Of a stretch of 14,095 nt of DNA, positions 4,519-12,623 are shown one piece after another. The DNA comes from an uncultured Bacilli bacterium (GTDB lineage Bacteria; Bacillota_I; Bacilli_A; RF39; UBA660). The first letter of the stretch is position 1. Each line of letters starts with the position of its first letter. A program made the position numbers and the translations under genes. The notes below the pieces were generated by a model. That model did no database searches and was not told the DNA's origin. It saw only the letters and a list, made by a program, of their open reading frames with translations. The DNA lies in assembly GCA_947623845.1 (NCBI GenBank), contig CANQHM010000031.1, positions 1-14,095 of the forward strand, in the 5' to 3' direction.

Positions 4519-5739
4519 CTATCTTAACCATTTTTCATCATCACATTCTGTTACACATTTCGCTCCATATTTTTTTAATAATTTATATTTTTGCTGATAA
4601 GCTAAACACTTTTCGGTATAACTTGGATCAATATCTCCCCAGCCATTTTTATAAGATGCACAATCACTATGCCCTTTATCAATGATATAATCGAGTACTG
4701 TCGCATCACTCTTAGAATTAATATCATATTTAGCATTTATATCCATTCCTATACTAACATATACCGGAACTGTTTGTTCTATTTCTTCATATGAAGCATA
4801 ATCCATTAAATATTTATAAAATTCTCCATCATATTTATTAAATATTCCTCCAAGCTCATAATATCTTTTAAAATCTTCATTAGATAATGTTCTTCGTTCA
4901 GCATAAAATTCATATTCACATATTGTTCCATCATTTTCTTTGATTAAATATTCTAAATTTTCTTTCGTAGTTAAATCCGATTCTAAACATGATTTTGAAT
5001 CAAGCAATTGATGATATTTTAAAGTATAATTAGCAAGTTTTTGTAATTCATTAAAATCTTTTTCTGGAAAAGTAATATCTAAATCTTCAAATTTACTTAC
5101 TCCATTCAAATAACTTTCTATTTTAGAATGATAAGAATCCGGAAATTCTACTAATTTACATAATAATTCAAAAGTTTCTTCATCTTCATTTATTACCGCT
5201 GTTATTAAAGAAATATCAGCATATTCATATGATAATTTTTTATCATTATTTAATAAATATTCTAAATATTCTTTAGGTAATACATTGGGCGTATTTTTAT
5301 AACTTTCATAAATCTCTTTATTCTCTAATTTATAATAAATTTTATATATTTCTTCATTACCAGCACTAATGATTTCATTAATAGTTTCATCTGTTAAAGA
5401 CTTCTTTTTAACATAATATACAAAAGATGGGCAGTCACTATCTTCGATTATTTCTTTTAATTCTTTATTAGCATATTTAGTTGTCGAGCAAGTGTTTTTA
5501 ATCAAAGTTTCCATTTCTTTTCTTTGCTGAATATTCATAATAATTTCATATCCAATAGTAGCAACAATTGCTATAAATAAGATAATAATTATAATTTTTA
5601 CAACAAAGGTTTCTATCTTTTGATATCTTTTTTCTAAAACTTCATCAGGTAAAGTACCCACTTTTCTTTTGCAATATATACACACTTTACATTGATCATC
5701 AATAAGTTTACCACAATGAACACATTTTATTTTAGCCAT
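4519..5739 (-). CDS. Membrane protein with N-terminal zinc ribbon and Cys-rich ectodomain
   Basis: A 406-residue protein of no recognised family. It opens with a zinc-ribbon motif, Cys6-x2-Cys9 and Cys20-x2-Cys23 in KCVHCGKLIDDQCKVCIYCK, followed by basic residues and one membrane span (about 46-68, rich in Ile/Val). By the positive-inside rule the ribbon is cytoplasmic and residues 69-406 are outside. The ectodomain is helical and acidic, with nine Cys (84, 103, 194, 251, 274, 360, 378, 395, 399). Segments such as LITAVINEDEETFELLCKLV and the later GMDINAKYD with VLDYIIDKGHSDC are weakly ankyrin-like. The Shine-Dalgarno (AAAGGAGA) lies in the last codons of the upstream gene, 3 nt apart, so translation is coupled. 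The organisation is seen; function is unknown. Confidence 0.7.
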   Translation of the reverse strand: MAKIKCVHCGKLIDDQCKVCIYCKRKVGTLPDEVLEKRYQKIETFVVKIIIIILFIAIVATIGYEIIMNIQQRKEMETLIKNTCSTTKYANKELKEIIEDSDCPSFVYYVKKKSLTDETINEIISAGNEEIYKIYYKLENKEIYESYKNTPNVLPKEYLEYLLNNDKKLSYEYADISLITAVINEDEETFELLCKLVEFPDSYHSKIESYLNGVSKFEDLDITFPEKDFNELQKLANYTLKYHQLLDSKSCLESDLTTKENLEYLIKENDGTICEYEFYAERRTLSNEDFKRYYELGGIFNKYDGEFYKYLMDYASYEEIEQTVPVYVSIGMDINAKYDINSKSDATVLDYIIDKGHSDCASYKNGWGDIDPSYTEKCLAYQQKYKLLKKYGAKCVTECDDEKWLR

Positions 5740-5742
5740 ATC

Positions 5743-6903
5743 TTATCTCCTTTTACAAACACATCTGCCTTCAAAATAACTATAACTACATTTATTGTAA
5801 GTATCAGATTTAGAAGCACACCATTCTTGATTATAATTTGGTTCATCACTACCATTATTAGAGAAAATACTAACTATACAAATTACTACAACTACTACTA
5901 TGGCTCCTACTCCAATTACTGTTCCAATATTATTTGATGTTTTTGTATTTTTTTCAATTTTTATATTACTTAACATATTTTGAATATTTTCTAAAGTCTT
6001 GATAATTTCTTCTTCACTAGCAATAACTTCTTTTAATAAATCTTTTTCTTTATTGGTTAATCCTTTAACCATTATTATAAGATCATCAATATATTTTCGT
6101 TCTTCATTACATTCATATGCTGAAAAATTATCATACTTTTCTTTTAATTCGTTAAATTTTTGGTAATACTTATTTATTATTGTAATTAAATCTTTATTTT
6201 CTTTTTTAAAATTGTCTAACTCTTTTTCATGAAGAGAAACCTTTTTATCATGATTTTCTTTTTGTTCTTTATATTCTTTTATTAGTTTATTTAAATATTC
6301 TTTTTTAGTATCTTTTTCTAACTCATTTTCAATATATATTTTTTCTCCTAGAGGTAATTCTTTTTTAGCTTCAAAATCTCCCATATCGAATTTTTTCTTT
6401 TCAAAGAAAAATTTTTCTATTTTTGGTTCTTCATTTCTATAATTATTTTTTTCTAAAAATGCCCCATAATATAGTTCATTTACCTCATACATAAAGATTG
6501 GTTCATAGGAATAACCTTCATACTTTATAGAAGTTCTAAATACTTTAGGAATTCTTTTTATTTTTAATAATTCATCATATTTTTCTCTATCAAGTACTTT
6601 CGTTACAACTATTCCCAATTTATCATGTTTAATATCAACCTCGGCTTCACAAAGCATAAAATTATACTTATTTTGTAGTGCAAAATCTTCATATTTATTT
6701 TGATCTGTTCCAAAATCAGTAACACGGGAAAGCCATACTGATAATAATTCAGTTTCACTAAAGTATTTACCATCAATAATAGCATAACTAGCTTTAGGAG
6801 GAACTATGTGATAAGGTTCTTCTAAACGTTTAACGCCAGTTTCTTCTTCAACTTTTATATCTTCTAAATATAAGCCAATTATTTTTCTTTTACTAGAAAC
6901 CAT
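5743..6903 (-). CDS. Single-span membrane protein: coiled coil, then short four-Cys external tail
   Basis: A 386-residue protein of no recognised family. Residues 1-180 form a mixed domain with tyrosine-rich strands. Residues about 190-315 are almost entirely Lys/Glu-rich and predicted long helix or coiled coil. One hydrophobic span follows (326-348, IGTVIGVGAIVVVVVICIV). Only about 38 residues remain, with Cys at 362, 372, 381 and 383 and a strongly basic end (CVCKRR). The predicted topology is N-in, C-out, a type II-reverse layout with a large cytoplasmic part and a mini-domain outside that could hold two disulfides. GGAGGAAG, in the end of the preceding amidase gene, serves as ribosome binding site, and the gap is 2 nt. 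Its place beside a second Cys-rich membrane protein and a thioredoxin-like gene suggests a shared envelope role; this is inference. Confidence 0.65.
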   Translation of the reverse strand: MVSSKRKIIGLYLEDIKVEEETGVKRLEEPYHIVPPKASYAIIDGKYFSETELLSVWLSRVTDFGTDQNKYEDFALQNKYNFMLCEAEVDIKHDKLGIVVTKVLDREKYDELLKIKRIPKVFRTSIKYEGYSYEPIFMYEVNELYYGAFLEKNNYRNEEPKIEKFFFEKKKFDMGDFEAKKELPLGEKIYIENELEKDTKKEYLNKLIKEYKEQKENHDKKVSLHEKELDNFKKENKDLITIINKYYQKFNELKEKYDNFSAYECNEERKYIDDLIIMVKGLTNKEKDLLKEVIASEEEIIKTLENIQNMLSNIKIEKNTKTSNNIGTVIGVGAIVVVVVICIVSIFSNNGSDEPNYNQEWCASKSDTYNKCSYSYFEGRCVCKRR

Positions 6904-6905
6904 TA

Positions 6906-8633
6906 TTAACTTCCTCCTTTTATTTGATAGTACTCTAATATACTACTAGATATATTATGACCTATTTTGGTTAAATTTTCAACCATCCATTTAGCATCAT
7001 CCATATCATCATGAAATGCTGTTTCAATTAAAACTCCTCTTTCGATATTTAAAGGATTTACTTCTCCTAAAGAACCTTCCGCATATCTTATCCCACTAGC
7101 GGTATTCCTATTCTGATACGGGTAGACACTATATAAGTTTTCAAATATTTTAGATGCTACATCATAACCATGGGAATACTCATCATGCACGTAAACTTCA
7201 ACTCCCTGGGTATCGTGATTAACACTACCATTTGAGTGAATCGCAAGATGGAGATCACTTTTATACCTTCGTGATTCTGCTAACCAATCCATCATCCCAT
7301 TTTTGGCATTTAAATCACTTCGGTAGACGATAACTCCCGCCGCTTTTAAGTCTCTTTCTACGACATCCGCAAGTTTGTTCATCATAATTCTTTCACTGGA
7401 GTACCCACTCCCTGTCGCACCCAAATTATATGTTTGATTAGAAGGACTTAAATAAACTACAACATCATGATCGTGATAATTAATTTCATAACTTCTAATG
7501 GCACTATCTTCATACCCTTTCTTCTTCGCGGCCACTTTTAACTTATCACCATTTCTTAAAGAAAGAGGTCCTTTATATAAAATACCATATTGTAAAGGGT
7601 CTTTCCCATTTAAAGTATAATAAATACTCGCATCTTTCGTATGGGTATTTAAAGTAACCATCGTCCCACTAAGTAAATTTTCTTCATAATAATCTAAATA
7701 AACGGGCATGACTTTGGAACTTTCTAAAATATTTATTTTTACATTAGCTCTTTTGGCAATCTCATAAAAGTTTTCATATACTGCTACTACTTCAATATTA
7801 TAACTTGTATTAGCTTTTATATCTTCTAAAGGAATTATGCCTTTATCATTTTCAATCTTATAGGTTTTAACAAAAGTTTCCCCCTCATAAAGATTTATCT
7901 CTTTTTTAGTACTACCATCTCCCCCTTTAGTTTCGACTACAATATCTTCTAAATTATAATTTTTATCATTAACTAAATTAGTTATATTAATATCACTTAC
8001 TAAAGTTGGATTATTATAGAAATTATAACTACTTAAAATTCTTCCCTTATTATTTTTTAAAACGGCGGTAAGTCTTCCTTCGTATTTTGCTACTCTTTCA
8101 TAAAATAAAGAAATAGCATTACTATTAATCGGGGTTTCATAAATTACTTCGTTTTTATAAAGAATTTCTAAGTGGTAACCTTTATCAACGACATCTCCAT
8201 CTAAGAAGAAACCAAAATTTTGATTACTTTCGATAATATGATTATTTTCTTTAAAACTAGGATCCGTTGAGGTATACACATACGTATTACTAGAAGTTAG
8301 TTCATCCCCTTTTTTATTATGAGCAATGACTTTAAAAGTTAATTTTTCATTTAATTTTGCATTTAAATTATCTAAACTGGATTCTTCTTTATCAACTTCA
8401 GCATAAAACTTCGTATTATTATTTTTATCTAAAGCATAAACTTCATAAAATATCGCATTATTACTTTTTTCAAAGATTAAATTTAATTTATCATCTTTTT
8501 CTTCAATTTTAATAATTTTAAATTCACTTAATTTAGGACGATATATACCTAGATATAAAAATAAAAGACAAATAGCAGTACTTAAAATTAATAAGCTACT
8601 TACTAAAATAGTTATTTGTCTTTTACTTTCCAT
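6906..8633 (-). CDS. Membrane-anchored N-acetylmuramoyl-L-alanine amidase-like protein
   Basis: A 575-residue envelope protein. An N-terminal span (about 8-30) anchors it. Residues 36-305 look like two or three Ig/fibronectin-like beta domains. Residues 308-385 match the chitobiase/hexosaminidase C-terminal type of domain (ASIYYTLNGKDP, LYKGPLSL, KVAAKKKGYEDS). Residues 390-572 are the amidase_3 fold, which in its family cleaves the MurNAc-L-Ala bond of peptidoglycan with zinc. Visible there are Glu414, His466 in LAIHSNG, and the catalytic-type Glu537 in VLIETAFHD. The first zinc ligand, normally in a DPGHGG motif, is missing; YLSPSNQ stands instead, a variant also known in phage-type Firmicutes amidases. 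AAAGGAAG precedes the ATG, with a 15-nt gap to the upstream permease gene. Fold call firm; full activity uncertain. Confidence 0.85.
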   Translation of the reverse strand: MESKRQITILVSSLLILSTAICLLFLYLGIYRPKLSEFKIIKIEEKDDKLNLIFEKSNNAIFYEVYALDKNNNTKFYAEVDKEESSLDNLNAKLNEKLTFKVIAHNKKGDELTSSNTYVYTSTDPSFKENNHIIESNQNFGFFLDGDVVDKGYHLEILYKNEVIYETPINSNAISLFYERVAKYEGRLTAVLKNNKGRILSSYNFYNNPTLVSDINITNLVNDKNYNLEDIVVETKGGDGSTKKEINLYEGETFVKTYKIENDKGIIPLEDIKANTSYNIEVVAVYENFYEIAKRANVKINILESSKVMPVYLDYYEENLLSGTMVTLNTHTKDASIYYTLNGKDPLQYGILYKGPLSLRNGDKLKVAAKKKGYEDSAIRSYEINYHDHDVVVYLSPSNQTYNLGATGSGYSSERIMMNKLADVVERDLKAAGVIVYRSDLNAKNGMMDWLAESRRYKSDLHLAIHSNGSVNHDTQGVEVYVHDEYSHGYDVASKIFENLYSVYPYQNRNTASGIRYAEGSLGEVNPLNIERGVLIETAFHDDMDDAKWMVENLTKIGHNISSSILEYYQIKGGS

Positions 8634-8648
8634 AATATAACACTTCCT

Positions 8649-9974
8649 TTATACTTCTTCTTTATTTTTTAATGATTTAAACACTTTCTTCCATAAATCT
8701 TTTGAAGAATAATTTAATATTCCCACTTTGTATACCCTAATTCCGTATCTGAAGATTACAATGCATGTTGCTAAAAGGATACCGACACTTAACCATAATT
8801 CCCAAATCGTTGTTTCTCCTAGCCAAAATAAGGTTGGTGCTACTAAAGCCGATAAGAAAGGCATAAAACTTACAATTTTTATAAATATCGCCCCATCAAA
8901 GACACTCGCCATTAACCCAAGATAATAACCAGCCATTAAAAGAATCATTAACGGAGTTTGTAATTGTTGATAATCTTCGATATTCGTTGTCATACTTGCA
9001 AGAATAGATGCTAATAAAGCATAGATTAAGAAACTTAGAATAAATAATACTAACACTGCTGGCAAAGATTTAACAATTAACGCAAGCATTCCACTATTCT
9101 TTAACATATCAATAATTCCTTTAATATCAAAACTAGAACCTAAAGCACTCGTTGTAAAGTTACCATTTATTAAAAATCTAATTCCTAAGGCCACGGCCCC
9201 ATAACCTAACATTAATAATAATTGCAATATCGAAAACAAAGTTGAAGAGATAATTTTGGAAAATAAATGAGCTTTAGGACTTACATTAGAAATAATTATT
9301 TCCATACCTCTGGTGGCTTTTTCATCATTAATCTCTGCTCCAATCATTTGCACTAATATAACAATAAGAATAAAGAATGGAATTAAGAAAATCATAATTA
9401 CACCCATACTCATAATATCTTTGGCTTCACTATCACTAGCATCAGGATTAGTTACAATATTTTCAATATTAATCGGTGCACTTACCGATGCTAAAACATT
9501 GGGATCAATATTAGATTGTTCTAAAGCATATTCACTTTTTACTGTTCCTAAAGAACTATTAATAAGTTCTTTCACGACAAGTTCTAAGGCATTATAGCTA
9601 TATACTTCCGCTTCCATATAGTTATCCACACTGGGATTTATCGCAATAACAATATTTTCTTTTTCTTCTTCTAATTTCTTAGTTAAATCGTCTAACTTTT
9701 CTTCACTACTTTGTAGTTCATAATTAGCCATATCACTAACTGTTTCTTTAATTGTATTAAAATAGGTATTAAACTTATCATAAACTCCAACGTTATCTAT
9801 CACATAAATTGTCTTTTCAGTTTTGAAGTCCCCACCAAAAGCATTAATTATTGTATCAATATTTACTATTAACACTAATAAAACCAATAACAAGACATTA
9901 ACTACTTTAAACCATTTGGTATTAATCTTTTTTGCTAAGCTTTGTTTAATTAAAAATTTAGTCTTGGTTTTCAT
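8649..9974 (-). CDS. ABC-2 family transporter permease (NatB-like)
   Basis: A 441-residue permease. Numbering from the ATG at 9974, one span (about 24-45) is followed by a long external loop (46-185), then about six spans between 190 and 417. The conserved ABC-2/NatB segment GAEINDEKATRGMEIIISNV lies between spans 2 and 3, where the ATPase normally docks. This matches the NatB/YhaP-like export type; NatAB exports sodium in Bacillus, but the substrate here is not readable. ATG 9974 is chosen because AGGTG lies 6 nt upstream; the GTG at 9983 is inside that site. The start overlaps the 3' end of the ATPase gene by 17 nt, which couples the two subunits. Confidence 0.88.
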   Translation of the reverse strand: MKTKTKFLIKQSLAKKINTKWFKVVNVLLLVLLVLIVNIDTIINAFGGDFKTEKTIYVIDNVGVYDKFNTYFNTIKETVSDMANYELQSSEEKLDDLTKKLEEEKENIVIAINPSVDNYMEAEVYSYNALELVVKELINSSLGTVKSEYALEQSNIDPNVLASVSAPINIENIVTNPDASDSEAKDIMSMGVIMIFLIPFFILIVILVQMIGAEINDEKATRGMEIIISNVSPKAHLFSKIISSTLFSILQLLLMLGYGAVALGIRFLINGNFTTSALGSSFDIKGIIDMLKNSGMLALIVKSLPAVLVLFILSFLIYALLASILASMTTNIEDYQQLQTPLMILLMAGYYLGLMASVFDGAIFIKIVSFMPFLSALVAPTLFWLGETTIWELWLSVGILLATCIVIFRYGIRVYKVGILNYSSKDLWKKVFKSLKNKEEV

Positions 9975-10863
9975 ATGCTTCACCTACTATACTTACAAAT
10001 ATTTCATTTAATGATGGTTCTTCTACCACAAATTTGGTAATTTCCTTACCTTTTTTAACGACATCAAAAACTTTTGGCGCAATATTTTCATTAAGAATTT
10101 TAACAATTATTTCATTAGCTTCTTCCACAATCTCTGTAACCCCATCAATTTCTAAGATTTTTTCTAAATCAACATCCCCAACAATATGAATATTCTTTTT
10201 GCCAAAATCTTTTTTAATTTTTTTAAGATTTCCAGCTAAAACACTTTTACCATTTACTAAGACGACGAGATTTTCACAAAATTGTTCAACTTGTTCCATC
10301 CGATGCGAAGAAAAGATTATCATACTTCCGTTCTTTTTACATTTTCGAATCGCTTTCATAAATAGTTCGGCGTTTAATGGGTCTAACCCAGAGAATGGTT
10401 CATCTAAAATAAGTAATTTAGGGTTATTAATCACCGCGGTAATAAACTGAATTTTTTGTTGGTTACCTTTACTTAATTCTTTAATCTTTCGCTTTTTATA
10501 TTCTTTGATATTGAAAAACTCTAACCATTCATCTAATCTTTTAAGAACTTCTTCTTTAGTTAAACCTTTTAATACACCATAATAAATAGCTTGCTCTTCG
10601 ACCGTTAATTTGGTAAGTAAACTTCTTTCTTCGGTTAAAAAGCCAATAGTATCGGTTACAGAGTAATCAATAGGTTTATCATCTAAAGTAATACTTCCTG
10701 CACTTTTAGAAAGTAAACCAATAATCATCCTAAAAGTCGTTGTCTTCCCCGCTCCATTAACTCCTAAAAGACCAAAGATTTCGCCCTCTTTAACGGTAAA
10801 CGATAAATTATCAACTGCTTTAAAATCCCCATAATATTTCGTTACATTTTCTACTTTTAGCAT
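9958..10863 (-). CDS. ABC transporter ATP-binding protein (NatA-like)
   Basis: A 301-residue ATPase subunit. Walker A is GLLGVNGAGKTTT (31-43), the signature is LSKGNQQ (130-136), Walker B with its catalytic Glu is LLILDEP (150-156), the D-loop is SGLDP, and the H-loop is SSHRM with His187. The Q-loop position is unusual: GFLTEERSLL, with Thr-Glu-Glu where Gln would stand, as seen in the drug/Na-type subfamily. The C-terminal 80 residues form the extra domain typical of NatA/CcmA-like exporters. AGGTGA lies 4-5 nt before the ATG. It overlaps the permease gene and almost certainly forms one transporter with it, using ATP to export an unidentified substrate. Very well supported as family; substrate unknown. 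Confidence 0.93.
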   Translation of the reverse strand: MLKVENVTKYYGDFKAVDNLSFTVKEGEIFGLLGVNGAGKTTTFRMIIGLLSKSAGSITLDDKPIDYSVTDTIGFLTEERSLLTKLTVEEQAIYYGVLKGLTKEEVLKRLDEWLEFFNIKEYKKRKIKELSKGNQQKIQFITAVINNPKLLILDEPFSGLDPLNAELFMKAIRKCKKNGSMIIFSSHRMEQVEQFCENLVVLVNGKSVLAGNLKKIKKDFGKKNIHIVGDVDLEKILEIDGVTEIVEEANEIIVKILNENIAPKVFDVVKKGKEITKFVVEEPSLNEIFVSIVGEAYENQD

Positions 10864-10883
10864 TATATCACCTACTTCTTAAA

Positions 10884-11579
10884 TTATATCATACCTAATC
10901 TCTCAATTAAAAATGTTTTATTACCTTCTTTAATTTTATAAGAATCTCTTATCTTCGTTTTAAGCATGGTAATTAGTTTAGGATTTTGATACTCTTCACA
11001 AAAACCTATAACTAATACGGGATCTTCTGTGGCCATAACTTGTAACAACCATGCCATTCCCATTAAAACATAGTAATCATCATTTTTAATTTTCAAGAGT
11101 TTTCTTACTATTTCTAGATTATCATACTTATTAACATAAAAATTTAATAATGTTACTAACCCCACTCTTATATAATAGGGATTAGAACTTTTTAAAAGTT
11201 TAAAATATTTATTAATATACTTATTAGGATTTTTTAAAAGAAATTTTTGGGAACTACAATAACTATCACATAAAGCCCAATTATCGATTTTATCTAAATA
11301 AGGATAAAAATAATTGGCATCTTGTAGGGATACTAACCCATAAATAAATACTTCTTCAAAATACGTATCGGTAGCATTTTCTAAAAAACTTTGGTAATTA
11401 CCTTTTCCTATTTCTTGGGCAATTTTCCTTAGTACCGGAAATTTAATACCCAAGATAGTGTACTTAGTTTTAATAATCTGCACATTAAAAGAAGCATACT
11501 TATTATCTTTTAAACTTTTTAAGTATGTTAAAAATTCTTTATAATCTTTTTTATCCCATTTCGTTTTAACTAAATTCAT
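10884..11579 (-). CDS. AlkD-like DNA alkylation repair family protein
   Basis: A protein of 231 residues made of helical HEAT-like repeats, typical length for the AlkD family. Family marks are LGIKFPVLRKIAQEIGKGNY near the N-terminus, the DNWALCDSYCSS stretch holding the Trp and Asp expected in the binding cleft (about 100-109), and YYIRVGLVTLLNFYV. AlkD enzymes remove bulky alkylated bases without base flipping; whether this relative does so is not shown by sequence. ATG 11579 is 1 nt past the stop of the upstream gene; an earlier in-frame ATG at 11603 would overlap it, and neither has a strong Shine-Dalgarno. It sits inside an envelope-type operon, an odd place for a repair gene, so co-transcription may be incidental. 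Confidence 0.8.
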   Translation of the reverse strand: MNLVKTKWDKKDYKEFLTYLKSLKDNKYASFNVQIIKTKYTILGIKFPVLRKIAQEIGKGNYQSFLENATDTYFEEVFIYGLVSLQDANYFYPYLDKIDNWALCDSYCSSQKFLLKNPNKYINKYFKLLKSSNPYYIRVGLVTLLNFYVNKYDNLEIVRKLLKIKNDDYYVLMGMAWLLQVMATEDPVLVIGFCEEYQNPKLITMLKTKIRDSYKIKEGNKTFLIERLGMI

Positions 11580-11580
11580 G

Positions 11581-11916
11581 TTACTTTTCATATTGCTTAA
11601 CATTATCCGGATTTAATGCTACTAAATTAAGGTTATTATCTAACACGGCGGTTTGAATCTCCCCATTAACTCTATAAGTATAACTAGCATAATTTTTATT
11701 TTTAAATTGTTCTTGTAAATCCGTTATCTCCATATCTAAATAATCTTCTAAAAATATTTTTACTTTTTCTTCGCGATTAGTTTTAACTTCTTCTTCTAAA
11801 TTAGTTATTTTTGCTTCTAAGTCATTAATATTACTAGCATATCGCCGATCATAAACGCCCATTACGATTACTAAAAAAATACATAAAAAGACTAAAGAAC
11901 TTACTAAATACTTCAT
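11581..11916 (-). CDS. Small membrane-anchored coiled-coil protein
   Basis: A 111-residue protein of no named family. An N-terminal hydrophobic stretch (about 4-21, YLVSSLVFLCIFLVIVMGVY) is a membrane anchor. A heptad-like helix follows (INDLEAKITNLEEEVKTNREE, about 30-50), then a compact region ending TYRVNGEIQTAVLDNNLNL that could be a small beta hairpin. GGTGAT lies upstream of the ATG. It is the first gene after the operon promoter and runs straight into the AlkD-like gene. The size and plan resemble small DivIC/FtsL-like or regulatory membrane proteins, but no such identity is claimed. Confidence 0.6.
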   Translation of the reverse strand: MKYLVSSLVFLCIFLVIVMGVYDRRYASNINDLEAKITNLEEEVKTNREEKVKIFLEDYLDMEITDLQEQFKNKNYASYTYRVNGEIQTAVLDNNLNLVALNPDNVKQYEK

Positions 11917-11934
11917 ATTATCACCATATATTTT

Positions 11935-11963
11935 ATTATACTATACTTTTCTATTCTTTTAAA
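11935..11963 (-). promoter_or_regulatory. Promoter of the eight-gene envelope operon
   Basis: Minus strand: -35-like TTTAAA (11963-11958), 17-base spacer, perfect -10 TATAAT (11940-11935). It lies between the upstream terminator and the first gene, starting the run of genes down to 3938, which have gaps of at most 20 nt. Confidence 0.6.
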
Positions 11964-11980
11964 GTAGGAATATTTTTGGC

Positions 11981-12005
11981 AAAATAAAAAGAGTTTCATC
12001 TCTTT
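11981..12005 (-). terminator. Intrinsic terminator of the acidic membrane protein gene
   Basis: AAAGAG (12005-12000 on the minus strand) pairs with CTCTTT (11993-11988) around a 6-nt loop and is followed by TTTTTATTTT. The stem begins within the stop codon. Confidence 0.75.
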
Positions 12006-12504
12006 AATTAAGTAACTTATTTAATTGTTTTAAAACTCTTAAGAATTCTTCTTCACGATCATACGTAAATAAAATATTAGATTCTGTTTTTACTTCTTCT
12101 TGAGGTTCTAAAGACTCATTAACCGGATTTTGATTATCAATTTTTTTGATACTTATCCCCTCATTATTACTTTCTTTTTCATAATTTAAATCATAATTTT
12201 TATGTTGTTTAATTAATTCATCATAGCTAATAATCGCTTTTTCTTCTTGTTCGGTTTCATAATCAGTTAAATCAATATTATTATAAGGGGTATGTTCATC
12301 TATTTCTTTAGATAATGCTACTAAATCTATGTCCCCGTCATTATCTTCTTCGATTTCTTCTTCCTCTTCTTCCGTACTAGTTCTTACAATATATACTAAA
12401 GACACCATGAGAATTATTAATACTAACACGGAAAAATATAGAACATAGTCTACAAAAGTTAGTGATTTTAAAAAACTTATAATATCCGTAATAATACCGG
12501 TCAT
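12004..12504 (-). CDS. Single-span membrane protein with acidic cytoplasmic domain
   Basis: A 166-residue protein, family not recognised. One membrane span (about 14-42, FVDYVLYFSVLVLIILMVSL) is followed by an abrupt Glu-run (STEEEEEEIEEDNDGD) and a low-complexity acidic region. A short motif follows, DLTDYETEQEEKAIISYDEL (about 78-97), and a C-terminal helix, EEFLRVLKQLNKLL. The positive-inside rule is ambiguous, but the acidic tail is most likely cytoplasmic. The ATG at 12504 is preferred: GGTGAG is 4-5 nt upstream, and two in-frame GTG codons at 12516 and 12513 would start inside or before that site. The plan suits a scaffold or division-type protein, but nothing names one. It has its own terminator; the promoter is not clear. 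Confidence 0.6.
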   Translation of the reverse strand: MTGIITDIISFLKSLTFVDYVLYFSVLVLIILMVSLVYIVRTSTEEEEEEIEEDNDGDIDLVALSKEIDEHTPYNNIDLTDYETEQEEKAIISYDELIKQHKNYDLNYEKESNNEGISIKKIDNQNPVNESLEPQEEVKTESNILFTYDREEEFLRVLKQLNKLLN

Positions 12505-12540
12505 ATATCTCACCACATCATTATTTTATCATTAAATACT

Positions 12541-12623
12541 AAGAAAAAAAATATCTAATTTCTAATTTACACTGTTTTAGTAAATACTTTTGTAAAAATA
12601 TTGTAAATTTAATTAGATATTTT
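12541..12623 (-). terminator. Very long terminator hairpin of the surface protein gene
   Basis: AAAATATCTAATT (minus 12623-12611) pairs perfectly over 13 bp with 12560-12548, and an inner 8-bp stem (12609-12602 with 12571-12564) continues it around a 30-nt AT-rich loop holding two or three TTTAC repeats. A T-run (12548-12541) follows on the minus strand. Its total span, about 75 nt, is unusually large for an intrinsic terminator. The right arm contains the stop of the gene at 12622. Confidence 0.75.

Noticed and set aside
9313..9597. Plus-strand hydrophobic open frame opposite the permease gene
   Set aside because: Hydrophobic because it is the reverse complement of membrane-span codons; no start signal.
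10199..10450. Plus-strand open frame opposite the ABC ATPase
   Set aside because: Antisense shadow of a canonical ATPase; no ribosome binding site.
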